Notes: generated from the letters alone by a model not told the origin. A stretch of DNA of 64,000 nt from Mycolicibacillus trivialis (GCF_002102395.1 NZ_LQPZ01000028.1:1-64000), one strand, 5' to 3'. Positions 23,947 through 33,409 are shown, numbered from the stretch's first letter. Made by a program: numbers and translations.

Positions 23947-25565
23947 GGGATCAGCTTGCCTGGGTTGAGGATTCCGGCCGGATCCAGCACCGCCTTGACC
24001 GCCCGCAGTACCTCGACGCCCAGATCGCCGACCTCAGCGTCCAGCCAGGGCCGATGGTCGGCGCCGACGGCGTGATGGTGGGTGATCGTCCCGCCGTTGG
24101 CCATGATCGCCTCCGACGCGGCCGTCTTGGCCGCCCGCCACTGCGCGATCGGGTCGCCGCGCTGGGCGGCCACCACGGTGAAGTACAGCGATGCGCCGGT
24201 GGGGTAGACGTGCGAGATGTGGCACATCACCAGCGCCGCGGTGCCGCTGTCGGACAGCGACCCGGTGAGTGCCTCGGTGACCGCGGTTTTGAGCGTGGCC
24301 AGGTTGGACCAGCGGGTTGCGGTCTCCAGCGTCTCGGCGAGCGCGCCGGCGTCCAGCAGTGAATCGCGCAGGTAGGGCGCCGCGAACCGGCCCTGCTCCC
24401 AAGCCCGCGCAGGCCCCTCACCCAGCGACGTTCCGCCGTGCGCCGCGAGCAGCGCCGCGGTCTCGTCCTGCCGGCTCGCGGTGTGCTCGGCGGACCCCTC
24501 GAACACCGTGATCGCCAGGCAACCGCCGGTGATGCTCTCCTCGCCGATGGACTCGGTGGTGGCCAGGTTGATCCCGGTCTCGACCTCGTCGGAGAGCCGG
24601 ATCACCGTCGGCCCGGTGCCGGTTTGGGTGACCGCGCGCAGCGCGTCGGCTCCGGTGGCGAAATCCGGAAAGGACCACGCCTGATAGCGGCTGCTGGGCG
24701 GAACCGGATGCACCCGGACCCGCACCCGGGTGATCACCCCGAACACGCCCTCCGAACCGAGCATCAGTTGGCGCAGATCGGGCCCGGCCGCCGAGGCCGG
24801 CGCCCGCCCCACCTCGAGGACCCCGGCGGGAGTGACCACCCGCAGACCGCGCACCATGTCGTCGAACCGCCCGTAGCCCGCGGAGTTCTGCCCCGAGGAT
24901 CTCGTGGCCGCGAACCCGCCGATCGTGGCGAACTGGAAGCTCTGCGGGAAGTGCCCCAGCGAGAACCCGTGCGCACCCAGCAGTTCCTCAGCCGCGGGCC
25001 CGGTCACCCCGGCTTCCAGTTCGGCTTCGCCCGAGATCTCGTCGATTCCCAGCAGTCGGTCGAGGCGGCGCAGATCCAGCGCCACCACCGCATTGAACGT
25101 TTCGCGCAACGGGTCCAGCCCGCCGACCACACTGGTGCCGCCACCGAAGGGCACCACCGCGATCCGATTGGCCGCACAGTGTTCCAGGATTGCGGCGATC
25201 TGCGTCTCGTCACCGGGCATCAGCACCGCGTCCGGGGCGTCCTGCGGGTCGCTGCTGCGCCGGCGCAGCAGGTCCAAGGTGGACTTGCCACCGGCGTGCA
25301 ACAGCCGGCTGCGCTCGTCGGTGCGGCAGTGCTCCGTGCCGACGATGTCGGCCAGCGATGCGCGGTCGGCGTCGGAGAGCAGTGACGAGGTCAGCACCAC
25401 CTGGTCGGCATCGAGTTCGGGCGTCGGCGAATCCTCGACTCCCAGAGCCTGTTTGAGAAGCCCGCGGATCCCGTCGGAGAGCGGTTTGGCGGCCGCCGGG
25501 TCGCCCCAGGCGTTCCACTTCATCGGCGGGAGCAGTCCCGCACCGTCATCGCCGGGTACCGTCAT
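23943..25565 (-). CDS. FAD-binding oxidase, alkyl-DHAP-synthase-like (Rv2251-like)
   Basis: 540 aa VAO-type flavoprotein. The FAD domain carries VVPFGGGTSVVGGLDP near residue 135, and later FPQSFQFATIGGFAATRSSGQNSAGYGR, the diphosphate-binding signature. The C-terminal HHHAVGADHRPWL motif and PGKLIP end are typical of alkyldihydroxyacetone-phosphate synthases and D-lactate-type oxidases. The ATG at 25565 was used; an internal ATG at 25523 (MKWNAWGD) matches the usual start of alkyl-DHAP synthase relatives and could be the true start. It is divergent from glpD by about 40 bp and coupled to dagK, a setting that fits glycerol-backbone lipid metabolism. Confidence 0.85.
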   Translation of the reverse strand: MTVPGDDGAGLLPPMKWNAWGDPAAAKPLSDGIRGLLKQALGVEDSPTPELDADQVVLTSSLLSDADRASLADIVGTEHCRTDERSRLLHAGGKSTLDLLRRRSSDPQDAPDAVLMPGDETQIAAILEHCAANRIAVVPFGGGTSVVGGLDPLRETFNAVVALDLRRLDRLLGIDEISGEAELEAGVTGPAAEELLGAHGFSLGHFPQSFQFATIGGFAATRSSGQNSAGYGRFDDMVRGLRVVTPAGVLEVGRAPASAAGPDLRQLMLGSEGVFGVITRVRVRVHPVPPSSRYQAWSFPDFATGADALRAVTQTGTGPTVIRLSDEVETGINLATTESIGEESITGGCLAITVFEGSAEHTASRQDETAALLAAHGGTSLGEGPARAWEQGRFAAPYLRDSLLDAGALAETLETATRWSNLATLKTAVTEALTGSLSDSGTAALVMCHISHVYPTGASLYFTVVAAQRGDPIAQWRAAKTAASEAIMANGGTITHHHAVGADHRPWLDAEVGDLGVEVLRAVKAVLDPAGILNPGKLIP

Positions 25566-25606
25566 GGCCACAGTATGGCAATACCGACCCCGAACGGATA
25601 CCCGTG

Positions 25607-27124
25607 ATGTCCGATGCCACCGCGCTGTCCGCGGCACGGCGCGCCGCGGAGCTGTCCGCGCTGGCCGACGGTCCCGCGGTGGACGTCCTGGTCATCGGCG
25701 GCGGCATCACCGGCACCGGCATCGCACTCGATGCGGCGGCGCGCGGGCTGAGCGTGGCGCTGGTGGAGAAACACGACCTGGCATTCGGCACCAGCCGGTG
25801 GAGCTCCAAACTCGTGCACGGCGGCCTACGCTATCTGGCCACCGGCAACGTCGGCATCGCCCGACGCAGCGCGGTCGAACGCGGCATCCTGATGACCCGC
25901 ACCGCCCCGCACCTGGTGCGCGCGATGCCGCAGCTGGTGCCGTTGTTGCCCTCGATGCGCCGCCGCGAACGAGCGCTGGTACGGGCTGGCTTCCTCGCCG
26001 GGGATGCGCTGCGGCGGCTGGCCGGCACGCCCGCCGCGGTGCTGCCGCGGTCGCGGCGCGTCGACGCGGCCCGCGCGGCGGCACTCGCACCCACCGTGCG
26101 CCGCGACGGCTTGACCGGTGGTCTGCTGGCCCACGACGGCCAGCTGGTCGACGATGCCCGGCTGGTCACCGCGGTGGCCCGAACCGCGGCCGGGCTGGGC
26201 GCGAGGATCCTCACCTATGTGGCCGCCTCCCACGCCACCGGAACGTCGGCGCGGCTCACCGACACCCGGACCGCAGCGACCTTCGAGGTGAGCGCGCGCG
26301 CGGTGATCAACGCGACCGGGGTGTGGGCCGGCGAGATCGACCCGGGGCTACGACTGCGGCCGAGCCGCGGCACCCACCTGGTCTTCGACGCCGCCGCCTT
26401 CGGCAACCCCACCGCGGCGCTGACCGTGCCGATCCCCGGCGAACTCAACCGGTTCGTCTTCGCGATGCCGCAGCAGCTGGGGCGGGTCTATCTCGGCTTG
26501 ACCGACGAAGAGGCACCGGGCCCAGTCCCCGATGTGCCGCAGCCGTCCTCGGCTGAGATCGACTTCCTGCTGTCGGTGGTCAACACCGCGCTGGCCACCA
26601 CGCTGTCCCGCCCCGACGTGATCGGCTCCTACGCCGGGCTGCGGCCACTGGTGGACGCGGGGGAGGGACGCAGCGCCGACATCTCCCGCGACCACGCGGT
26701 GATTGAAGCGGACTCGGGGGTCATCAGTGTGATCGGCGGCAAACTCACCGAGTACCGCTACATGGCCGAGGACACCCTCGATCGGGCGGTGCGGCTTCGG
26801 GGCCTGTCGGCCGGGCCGTGCCGCACCGCCGAGTTGGCGCTGGTGGGCGCCACCGGAATCGACACGATTCCGGCCGGGATGCCGGGTTCGTTGGTGGCTC
26901 GGTTCGGCGCCGAAGCACCGGCGGTGCTGGGCGCCGCGCGCTGTTCGCGTCCGAGCGATCCGGTCGTCGACGGGATGGACGTACTGCGCGCCGAATTCGA
27001 GTTCGCGGTCACCCACGAGGGTGCGCTGACCGCCGAGGACATCGTGGACCGCCGGACCCGCATCGGGCTGGTCCCGGCCGACCGGGAGCGGGTCATCGAG
27101 GCGGCGGCGGAGTTCCTCCCGTGA
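25607..27124 (+). CDS. glpD: FAD-dependent glycerol-3-phosphate dehydrogenase
   Basis: 505 aa, close to GlpD1 of M. tuberculosis. It oxidises sn-glycerol-3-phosphate to DHAP at the membrane and passes electrons to quinone. The FAD motif VLVIGGGITGTGIALDAAARG is at about residues 28-48, followed by FGTSRWSSKLVHGGLRYL, a GlpD hallmark. The C-terminal domain contains GVISVIGGKLTEYRYMAED. The ATG at 25607 is preceded directly by a GTG; either could serve. The 3' end overlaps the convergent LysR gene by 32 nt. Confidence 0.9.
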   Translation: MSDATALSAARRAAELSALADGPAVDVLVIGGGITGTGIALDAAARGLSVALVEKHDLAFGTSRWSSKLVHGGLRYLATGNVGIARRSAVERGILMTRTAPHLVRAMPQLVPLLPSMRRRERALVRAGFLAGDALRRLAGTPAAVLPRSRRVDAARAAALAPTVRRDGLTGGLLAHDGQLVDDARLVTAVARTAAGLGARILTYVAASHATGTSARLTDTRTAATFEVSARAVINATGVWAGEIDPGLRLRPSRGTHLVFDAAAFGNPTAALTVPIPGELNRFVFAMPQQLGRVYLGLTDEEAPGPVPDVPQPSSAEIDFLLSVVNTALATTLSRPDVIGSYAGLRPLVDAGEGRSADISRDHAVIEADSGVISVIGGKLTEYRYMAEDTLDRAVRLRGLSAGPCRTAELALVGATGIDTIPAGMPGSLVARFGAEAPAVLGAARCSRPSDPVVDGMDVLRAEFEFAVTHEGALTAEDIVDRRTRIGLVPADRERVIEAAAEFLP

Positions 27125-28013
27125 CCGGTTGATGAAGGATGCGATCGCGCACCGCGGAACGGGTATGCGGCTGCCACAACGCCTGCACCGGCACCAGCAG
27201 CGGGCCGGCCAGATCGACGACGGTCACCGCGCCGTCCAATGCCGAACCGGCCGGGCCGGTGACGAACGCGGCGGCGTTCTCGGTGAGTGCCGCGGCCTCC
27301 GGTGGGCAGCCCTGCACCCTGCTGACCCGGTACCGCGGCTCGAAACCGGCGCGCCGGCAGGCGTTGACCAGGAAATCGCTGTAGAAGGATGAGCCCGGCG
27401 GCGCCCACAGCGCGATCGGGGTGTCGGCGAGGTCGGCGACGTCGATGAGCGCACGGCCCGCGAGCGGGTGCTCGCTGCGCAGGGCGACCCGCATCCGGTC
27501 GTACCCGGCGGTGGCGGTGGCCAGCCGCTCCTGGGCGGCCACCCCGCGGCGCAGACCCAGCTGCAGACTCCCGTCGTGCACCCCGTCGATCAGCCGGTCG
27601 GGGAACAGCTGCATCACGGTGAACGATGTGTCGGGGAACGACGCGATCGTCGGTGCGAGCAGCGTGTAGACGTCGGCGCTGCTGATCGCGGGGGAGTGCC
27701 CGATCAGGAAAGTGTCCGGCGGTGGGGCCGCGGCCGCTCGGGTGTGTCGGGCGACGGTGTCGGCGGCGGCCAGCAGGATGCGGCCCTCATCGAACAGGGT
27801 CCGGCCCGCGTCGGTCAGGCTGACCCGGCGTCCGCTGCGCGCCAACAGGTCCGCACCGATCTCCTTCTCCAATTGGCGGATGGCACTGGAGAGGGCCTGC
27901 TGGCTCAGGTGCAGCCGGGTGGCTGCGGCGGTGAACCCGCCGGCCTCCGCAACCGCGACGAAATAGCCCAACCGGCGCAGGTCGGGGGCGCCGGACGGCA
28001 GAGCGGTGGCCAT
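27093..28013 (-). CDS. LysR-family transcriptional regulator
   Basis: 306 aa. The winged helix-turn-helix is at residues 10-65: LRRLGYFVAVAEAGGFTAAATRLHLSQQALSSAIRQLEKEIGADLLAR, a textbook LysR N-terminus. The rest is the periplasmic-binding-protein-like effector domain. The start at 28013 (ATG) gives this architecture; the longer frame to 28649 overlaps the SDR gene and is not coding. It is divergent from the SDR gene, with three overlapping palindromic elements in the 141-bp gap, so it most likely regulates that gene and itself. Confidence 0.88.
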   Translation of the reverse strand: MATALPSGAPDLRRLGYFVAVAEAGGFTAAATRLHLSQQALSSAIRQLEKEIGADLLARSGRRVSLTDAGRTLFDEGRILLAAADTVARHTRAAAAPPPDTFLIGHSPAISSADVYTLLAPTIASFPDTSFTVMQLFPDRLIDGVHDGSLQLGLRRGVAAQERLATATAGYDRMRVALRSEHPLAGRALIDVADLADTPIALWAPPGSSFYSDFLVNACRRAGFEPRYRVSRVQGCPPEAAALTENAAAFVTGPAGSALDGAVTVVDLAGPLLVPVQALWQPHTRSAVRDRILHQPVTGGTPPPPR

Positions 28014-28028
28014 GGGAAGCCAGCGTAC

Positions 28029-28079
28029 CCACAAATATTTGTTGTGTGTAAACCGGAAACATCTGTTTCTCATTTGTGG
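28029..28079. promoter_or_regulatory. Palindrome cluster, LysR binding region candidate
   Basis: Within 51 bp: a perfect 12-bp palindrome ACAAATATTTGT (28031-28042), an inverted repeat GAAACA/TGTTTC with 2-bp spacer (28056-28069), and an outer pair CCACAAAT (28029-28036) with ATTTGTGG (28072-28079). The region is AT-rich against a GC-rich background and fills the LysR/SDR divergent gap, as expected for recognition and activation sites. Confidence 0.65.
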
Positions 28080-28154
28080 CTCGGTGGCGTAGCTTCGGCA
28101 ACACGACCCTGGCGCCGACCCGTGCCGCCACCGAACGAGAAGAGGGAACCGACG

Positions 28155-28904
28155 ATGAAAGACCTGGCCGGAAAATCCGCGGTCGTCGCTGCAGGTGCCA
28201 AGAACCTGGGTGGGCTGATCAGTACGCAACTCGCCGAACGGGGCGTCAACGTCGCGGTGCACTATCACAGCCAGGCCAGCGAAGCCGACGCCGAGCGAAC
28301 CGCCGCCGCGGTCCGTGCTGCCGGTGTCGAGGCGATCACCGTGTCCGGAGATCTCACCAAGCCGGCCAACGTCACCGCCCTGTTCGACACCGCGACCGAC
28401 GCGTTCGGCGGCCTGGACTTCGCGGTCAACACAGTCGGCAAGGTGCTGCGCAAGCCGATCCTGGAGACCACCGAGGCCGAGTACGACTCGATGTTCGACA
28501 TCAACTCCAAAGCCGCCTACTTCTTCGTGAAAGAGGCCGGCCGCTGCCTCGGCGACAACGGGTCGGTGGTCACGATCGTGACCGCGCTGCTCGGTGCGTT
28601 CACCGACGGCTATTCCACCTACGCCGGCTCCAAGAGCCCGGTGGAGCATTTCACCCGCGCCGCGGCCAAGGAGTTCGGGTCACGCGGGATCAACGTCAAC
28701 AGCGTGGCGCCCGGCCCGATGGACACCCCGTTCTTCTACCCGCAGGAGACCCCCGAGCGGGTGGAGTTCCACAAGTCGCAGGGCATGGGCAACCGGTTGA
28801 CCCAGATCGAGGACATCGCCCCGCTGGTGTTGTTCCTGCTCGGCGACGGGCACTGGATCACCGGGCAGACCCTCTTCGCCAACGGGGGCTACACGACCCG
28901 CTAA
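28155..28904 (+). CDS. Short-chain dehydrogenase/reductase
   Basis: 249 aa classical SDR. The NAD(P)-binding segment is VVAAGAKNLGGLI, an atypical form of TGxxxGxG; NTVGKVL stands in for NNAG; the catalytic pair is Tyr and Lys in YAGSK. At the position of the catalytic Ser (13 residues before the Tyr) there is Thr (IVTALLG), a substitution that may retain activity. VAPGPMDTPFF and HWITGQTLFANGGYT complete the fold. The ATG at 28155 follows GAGGGAACC. Substrate unknown; control by the divergent LysR regulator is likely. Confidence 0.88.
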   Translation: MKDLAGKSAVVAAGAKNLGGLISTQLAERGVNVAVHYHSQASEADAERTAAAVRAAGVEAITVSGDLTKPANVTALFDTATDAFGGLDFAVNTVGKVLRKPILETTEAEYDSMFDINSKAAYFFVKEAGRCLGDNGSVVTIVTALLGAFTDGYSTYAGSKSPVEHFTRAAAKEFGSRGINVNSVAPGPMDTPFFYPQETPERVEFHKSQGMGNRLTQIEDIAPLVLFLLGDGHWITGQTLFANGGYTTR

Positions 28905-28938
28905 CCCGACTCGCTACAGCTCGGCCCGCCACCCGCCT

Positions 28939-29000
28939 CGCCCAACGTGCATCCACTGCGAGATCCGGCGCGATTTTTCGCAGTACGTGCACGTTGGGCG
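28939..29000. repeat. Nested long inverted repeat between convergent genes
   Basis: Outer 13-bp perfect arms CGCCCAACGTGCA (28939-28951) and TGCACGTTGGGCG (28988-29000); inner 7-bp arms ACTGCGA (28955-28961) and TCGCAGT (28978-28984) separated from the outer stem by 3 nt on each side; loop containing TTTTT. It lies between the ends of the SDR gene and accD6. A bidirectional terminator or a member of a dispersed palindromic repeat family are both possible. Confidence 0.75.
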
Positions 29001-29001
29001 T

Positions 29002-29068
29002 CGGGGGCCGCACCGATCGCGCGCTCGGGGGCGCCCGGATCGGGGGCCGCACGGATCGCACGCTGGGC
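29002..29068. repeat. Imperfect 28-bp direct repeat
   Basis: Two copies (29002-29029 and 29041-29068) match at 24 of 28 positions and begin with CGGGGGCCGCAC. They lie in the 200-bp gap before the accD6 stop. No coding function is seen. Confidence 0.6.
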
Positions 29069-29107
29069 ACCGGAGCGCGCCGGGTGGCACGCGCGGTGCG
29101 GGCCAGG

Positions 29108-30529
29108 TTACAGCGGGATGTTCTTGTGGCGGCCGCGGCGAGCCGGCGCCTCGGCCAGCGCCTCGGTGATCTTCGAACGGGTGTGGGCCGGGTCGATCTT
29201 CTCGTCGACCACCCCGATGTCGATCGCGGCGTCCACACCACCGGCGATCCGCTCGTGCTCGGCGGCCAACTCGTCGTGCAGCGCCTCCCGCTCCTCCTCG
29301 GGAGCGGCGGCCAGTTTGCGTTTGTGCAAAATCCCCACCGCTGCCTTGGCGCCCATCACGGCGACCTCGGCGTCCGGCCAGGCGAACACCTTGGTGGCGC
29401 CCAGCGATCGGGAGTTCATCGCGATGTAGGCGCCGCCGTAGATCTTCCGGGTCACCAGCGTGACCCGGGGAACGCTGGCCTCACCGAACGCGTGCAGCAG
29501 TTTGGCGCCGCGGCGCACCACCCCGCCCCATTCCTGGTCGACGCCGGGCAGGTACCCCGGGACGTCGACGATGACCACCAGCGGGATCCCGAACGCGTCG
29601 CACAGCCGCACGAACCGGGCCGCCTTCTCCGCACTCTCGGAGTTCAGGCAGCCACCCAGCCGCAGCGGGTTATTGGCCAGCACCCCGACCGTGCGCCCGG
29701 AGAGCCGGCCGAGGCCGACCACCATCGACGGCGCCCAGCGGGCCTGGAACTCCTCGAACGGGGTGTCCTCGTCGAGCAGCGCGTCGAGGAGCGGCCGCAC
29801 CTCGTAGGCCCGCCGCGGCGACTCCGGCAGTAGGGTCTGCAGGTCGATCTCCTCGGCCTCGGCCTTGCTGCGGTTGAAATGCCCCTGCTGGGAGAACAAC
29901 CCGACCAGCCGACGGCCGCGCTCGTAGGCGTCGGTCTCGTCGTCGGCGACGATGTGGCACACGCCGGACTTCTTGTGGTGGGTGTCCGGGCCGCCGAGCG
30001 ACGCCATGTCGACGTCCTCGCCGGTGACACTGCGCACCACGTCCGGCCCGGTCACGAAGACCCGGCTGTCCGGTGCCATGACGATCACGTCGGTCAGCGC
30101 CGGCCCGTAGGCCGCACCGCCGGCGGCGAACCCGACCACCACCGAGATCTGCGGGATGTAGCCGGAGGCGCGAATCATCGCCTCGAACACCAGTCCGACG
30201 GCGTGCAGTGCCTTGACGCCCTCGGCCAGCCGAGCCCCGCCGGAGTGCCAGATCCCCACGATCGGGCTCTGCTCGCCGATCGCGGTGTCGTAGGCGTTGA
30301 CGATGTGCCGGCATCCCTCGATGCCCATCGCCCCACCCATGACGGTGCCGTCGGTGCAGAACGCGATGGTGCGCACCCCGTTGACGGTGCCGGCGGCGGC
30401 CAGCACCCCGGAACGGTCCCGTTCATGCAGCAACTCGACGCTGCCGTCGTCGAAGAAAGCGGAGAGCCGCAGCAGCGGGTCGCGCGGGTCCACGGACTCG
30501 TCAACTGTCTCGGGTGCGGTGATGGTCAT
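29108..30529 (-). CDS. accD6: Acetyl/propionyl-CoA carboxylase carboxyltransferase beta subunit
   Basis: 473 aa carboxyltransferase that makes malonyl-CoA for FAS-I and FAS-II together with a biotinylated AccA subunit encoded elsewhere. The two crotonase-like halves are evident: GIWHSGGARLAEGVKAL near residue 95 and PGYLPGVDQEWGGVVRRGAKLL near 325, with the oxyanion-hole glycines in each (AAGGAAYGPA; GGAYIAMNS). The C-terminus RRGRHKNIPL is typical. ATG at 30529 with GGAGACACGGAG upstream. It is the last gene of the FAS-II operon fabD-acpM-kasA-kasB-accD6. Confidence 0.94.
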   Translation of the reverse strand: MTITAPETVDESVDPRDPLLRLSAFFDDGSVELLHERDRSGVLAAAGTVNGVRTIAFCTDGTVMGGAMGIEGCRHIVNAYDTAIGEQSPIVGIWHSGGARLAEGVKALHAVGLVFEAMIRASGYIPQISVVVGFAAGGAAYGPALTDVIVMAPDSRVFVTGPDVVRSVTGEDVDMASLGGPDTHHKKSGVCHIVADDETDAYERGRRLVGLFSQQGHFNRSKAEAEEIDLQTLLPESPRRAYEVRPLLDALLDEDTPFEEFQARWAPSMVVGLGRLSGRTVGVLANNPLRLGGCLNSESAEKAARFVRLCDAFGIPLVVIVDVPGYLPGVDQEWGGVVRRGAKLLHAFGEASVPRVTLVTRKIYGGAYIAMNSRSLGATKVFAWPDAEVAVMGAKAAVGILHKRKLAAAPEEEREALHDELAAEHERIAGGVDAAIDIGVVDEKIDPAHTRSKITEALAEAPARRGRHKNIPL

Positions 30530-30591
30530 CTCCGTGTCTCCGTCTCCTGTAATTGCTGGGCGGTGTGCCCGGGCTGGTGCGTTTCCCCCGG

Positions 30592-31845
30592 TCAGTACCG
30601 TCCGAAGGTGGTCGCGACGTTGTGCCCGCCGAAGCCGAACGAGTTGTTCACCGCGTACCGGTAGTCACCCCGCCGCGGCTTGTCGGCGACCACGTCCAGA
30701 TCGATCTCCGGATCGAGGTTGACCAGGTTCAGCGTCGGCGGAATGATCCCGTCGCGCAGCGCCAGGACCGTGAGGATGGCCTCCACCGCCCCGACCGCGC
30801 CGACCGAGTGGCCCAGTGCGGACTTCGGCGCGTACACCGCCGGCTTGTGGCCACCCATCGCGTTGTTGATCGCCTTGCCCTCGGCGACGTCGCCCACCTG
30901 GGTGCCGGTGGCGTGCGCGTTGACGTGGTCGATGTCGGTGGGCTTGAGGCCTGCCAACTGGATCGACCGCGTCATCGCATGTCCGGCCTGCTCCCCGTTG
31001 GGGTCCGGGGCCACCATGTGGTAGCCGTCGGAGGTGACCGCCGCCCCCATCAGCCGGGCCAGCGGTTTGGCGCCGCGAGCCTTGGCGTGTTCCTCGGTCT
31101 CGATGACCAGCAGTGCGCCGCCCTCGCCGAAGACGAAACCGTTGCGGTCCCTGTCGAAGGGCCGGCACGCACCGGCGGGGTCGTCGTTGGTGGTCGACAG
31201 CACGATGCGCATCTGCGCGAACGCCGCGATCGGCACCGCCTCGATCTTGGTCTCCACGCCGCCGCAGATCGCGATGTCGGCCTCGCCGAGAACGATCTGC
31301 TGCCACGCACGGGCGATACCCTCCGACCCGGACGCGCACGCCGAGATGGGGGTCAGTACACCGGCTTTGGCGTGCTGCTCCAGACCGACCGCGGCAGCCG
31401 CGGCGTTGGGCATGTACTTCTGCACACCCAGCGGGGAGACCGCTTTGGCGCCGCGTTCGCGCATCGCGTCATAACCCCACACCAGTTCCTCGGTGGACCC
31501 GAGCCCGGTGCCGATGGAGACCATCAGCCGCCGGGTGTCCACCTCGGGCGTGCCGGCGTTCTCCCACGCCCGCCGGCTGAGGATCGTCGACATCCGCTGC
31601 AGGTAGGACAACCGCCGCAACTCGATGCGGGTCAGATCGTCCTCGAAGTCCTCCAGCAGATGGCCGCCGATCCGCACCGGCAGGTCGTACTGCTCGACGA
31701 ACGGATCGGTGAGCTCACGGATCCCGCTCTTGCCTTCGAGCAGCAGTTTCCAGGTGTCTTCCGCGTTGGTTGCCAAAGCAGTGGACATGGCAATGCCAGT
31801 GACAACGACATTGGGGAAGCCGCTCCCCGTAGCCAACGCTGCCAT
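30592..31845 (-). CDS. kasB: Beta-ketoacyl-ACP synthase KasB
   Basis: 417 aa condensing enzyme that elongates meromycolate chains in FAS-II to full length. Active-site Cys170 is in [10 protein letters not shown]; the catalytic His residues are in VNAHATGT and SALGHSVG; the conserved Lys is in APKSALG. Distinguished from KasA by its N-terminus, which lacks the KasA KPSTANGG motif, and by CASG rather than CSSG. ATG at 31845 with GAAAGG upstream. It starts 14 bp after the kasA stop. Confidence 0.95.
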   Translation of the reverse strand: MAALATGSGFPNVVVTGIAMSTALATNAEDTWKLLLEGKSGIRELTDPFVEQYDLPVRIGGHLLEDFEDDLTRIELRRLSYLQRMSTILSRRAWENAGTPEVDTRRLMVSIGTGLGSTEELVWGYDAMRERGAKAVSPLGVQKYMPNAAAAAVGLEQHAKAGVLTPISACASGSEGIARAWQQIVLGEADIAICGGVETKIEAVPIAAFAQMRIVLSTTNDDPAGACRPFDRDRNGFVFGEGGALLVIETEEHAKARGAKPLARLMGAAVTSDGYHMVAPDPNGEQAGHAMTRSIQLAGLKPTDIDHVNAHATGTQVGDVAEGKAINNAMGGHKPAVYAPKSALGHSVGAVGAVEAILTVLALRDGIIPPTLNLVNLDPEIDLDVVADKPRRGDYRYAVNNSFGFGGHNVATTFGRY

Positions 31846-31859
31846 TCGGGACCTTTCGT

Positions 31860-33110
31860 TCAGTATTTGCCGAACGCGAGCGCGACGTTGTGCCCGCCGA
31901 AACCAAATGAGTTGTTGATCGCGTACTGGTAATCGCCGTGGCGTGGCTCGCCCGCGACGATGTCGAGGTCGATCTCCGGGTCCGGCGTCTCGTAGTTCAG
32001 CGTCGGCGGGATGACCCCGTCGTGCAGGGTGAGCACCGTGAGCACCGACTCGAGCGCACCGACCGCACCGATGGAGTGGCCGAGCGCCGACTTCGGCGCG
32101 TAGACCGCGGCGTTCTCGCAGCCCGCTTCCCGGATCGCGTTCGCCTCGGCGGTGTCGCCGATGGGGGTGGCGGTGCCGTGGGCGTTGATGTGGTCGATGT
32201 CCTTGGCGGACAGGCCGGCCAGCTCCAACGACCGCGTCATCGCGTACCCGGCCCGCTTGCCGTCGGGACCCGGCGCCACCATGTGGAAGGCGTCGGAGGT
32301 GACCGCCGCCCCCATCAGCCGGGCCAGCGGTTTGGCGCCGCGAGCCTTGGCGTGCTCCTCGGTCTCGATGATCATCATCGCGCCGGCCTCGCCGAACACG
32401 AAGCCGTCGCGGTCCTTGTCGAACGGCCGCGACGCCTTCTCCGGCTCGTCGTTGCGGGTCGACATCGCACGCATCATCGAGAACGCCGCGATCGGCAGTG
32501 CCTCGATGCCGCCTTCGACACCACCGCAGACCACGATGTCCGCGTCACCCATGACGATCTGGCGCCAGGCGTGGGCGATCGCCTCCGAGCCCGACGAACA
32601 GGCCGACACCGGCGTGATCACCCCGGCACGGGCGCCGAGTTGCAGCCCGGCGACCGCAGCCGCACCGTTGGGCATGATCATCTGCACGGCCAGCGGCGAC
32701 ACCTTGCGCGGGCCGCCCTCGTTCATCAGGTCGTAGGTCTCGACGATCTTCTCGCCGCCACCCAGACCGGTGCCGATGACCACCGCGAGCCGGTCCTTGT
32801 CGACCTCGGGGCTGCCGGCTTTCTCCCACAGCCGCCCGCTGATCAGCTTGGACATCCGCTGGACGTACGACATCCGCCGGATGTCCAGCCGGCCCATGTG
32901 GTCGTCGACGGGGTCTTTGAGCTGCCCGCCGATCTTGACCGCAAGGTCCCACTTCTCGGTGAATTCGCCCTTGAGGACGTGGATGCCGCTCTCGCCGGCA
33001 AGCAAGGCCTTCCAGGTGCCGTCGATGTCGGCAGCCAACGATGTGGTCGCCTCAACGGCGGTTACCACCACATTGGGGTAACCGCCGTTGGCAGTGGACG
33101 GCTTGGTCAC
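31860..33110 (-). CDS. kasA: Beta-ketoacyl-ACP synthase KasA
   Basis: 416 aa, same length as M. tuberculosis KasA and closely similar throughout. It performs the first elongations of FAS-II. Cys171 in SACSSGSEA is the acylated nucleophile; His ligands are in INAHGTAT and SALGHSIG, Lys in APKSALG. The start is a GTG at 33110 overlapping the acpM stop by 4 nt (GTGA), so acpM and kasA are translationally coupled, which would keep carrier protein and synthase in step. Confidence 0.96.
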   Translation of the reverse strand: MTKPSTANGGYPNVVVTAVEATTSLAADIDGTWKALLAGESGIHVLKGEFTEKWDLAVKIGGQLKDPVDDHMGRLDIRRMSYVQRMSKLISGRLWEKAGSPEVDKDRLAVVIGTGLGGGEKIVETYDLMNEGGPRKVSPLAVQMIMPNGAAAVAGLQLGARAGVITPVSACSSGSEAIAHAWRQIVMGDADIVVCGGVEGGIEALPIAAFSMMRAMSTRNDEPEKASRPFDKDRDGFVFGEAGAMMIIETEEHAKARGAKPLARLMGAAVTSDAFHMVAPGPDGKRAGYAMTRSLELAGLSAKDIDHINAHGTATPIGDTAEANAIREAGCENAAVYAPKSALGHSIGAVGALESVLTVLTLHDGVIPPTLNYETPDPEIDLDIVAGEPRHGDYQYAINNSFGFGGHNVALAFGKY

Positions 33111-33409
33111 TGGCTGTCCGCTCCGAACTTCTCGCGCAGCGCGGCGGCGGCTTCGGGGTTCTCGGCCTCGAGCTTCTGGATGTAGGCGACGACGTCACCG
33201 ACGGTGCGCAGCCCGGCCAGGTCCTCGTCGGGGATCTTCACGCCGTACTTGTCCTCGGTCTGCACCGCGATCTCGACCATCGACAGCGAGTCGATGTCCA
33301 GGTCGTCGACGAACGACTTCTCGACGGTGACCTCGGACGGCTCGATCCCGGTCACCTCTTCGATGATCTCGGCGAGACCGGCGATGATTTCTTCCTGGCT
33401 GGCGGCCAC
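33107..33409 (-). CDS. acpM: Meromycolate extension acyl carrier protein
   Basis: 100 aa. The phosphopantetheine attachment site is Ser41 in DIDSLSM. The core (residues 5-85) is nearly identical to M. tuberculosis AcpM, but the C-terminal extension is shorter: 100 residues here against 115 there. The start is a GTG at 33409 preceded by AAGGGAG. It shuttles acyl chains among FabD, KasA/KasB and InhA. It lies between fabD and kasA in the FAS-II operon. Confidence 0.96.
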   Translation of the reverse strand: MAASQEEIIAGLAEIIEEVTGIEPSEVTVEKSFVDDLDIDSLSMVEIAVQTEDKYGVKIPDEDLAGLRTVGDVVAYIQKLEAENPEAAAALREKFGADSQ

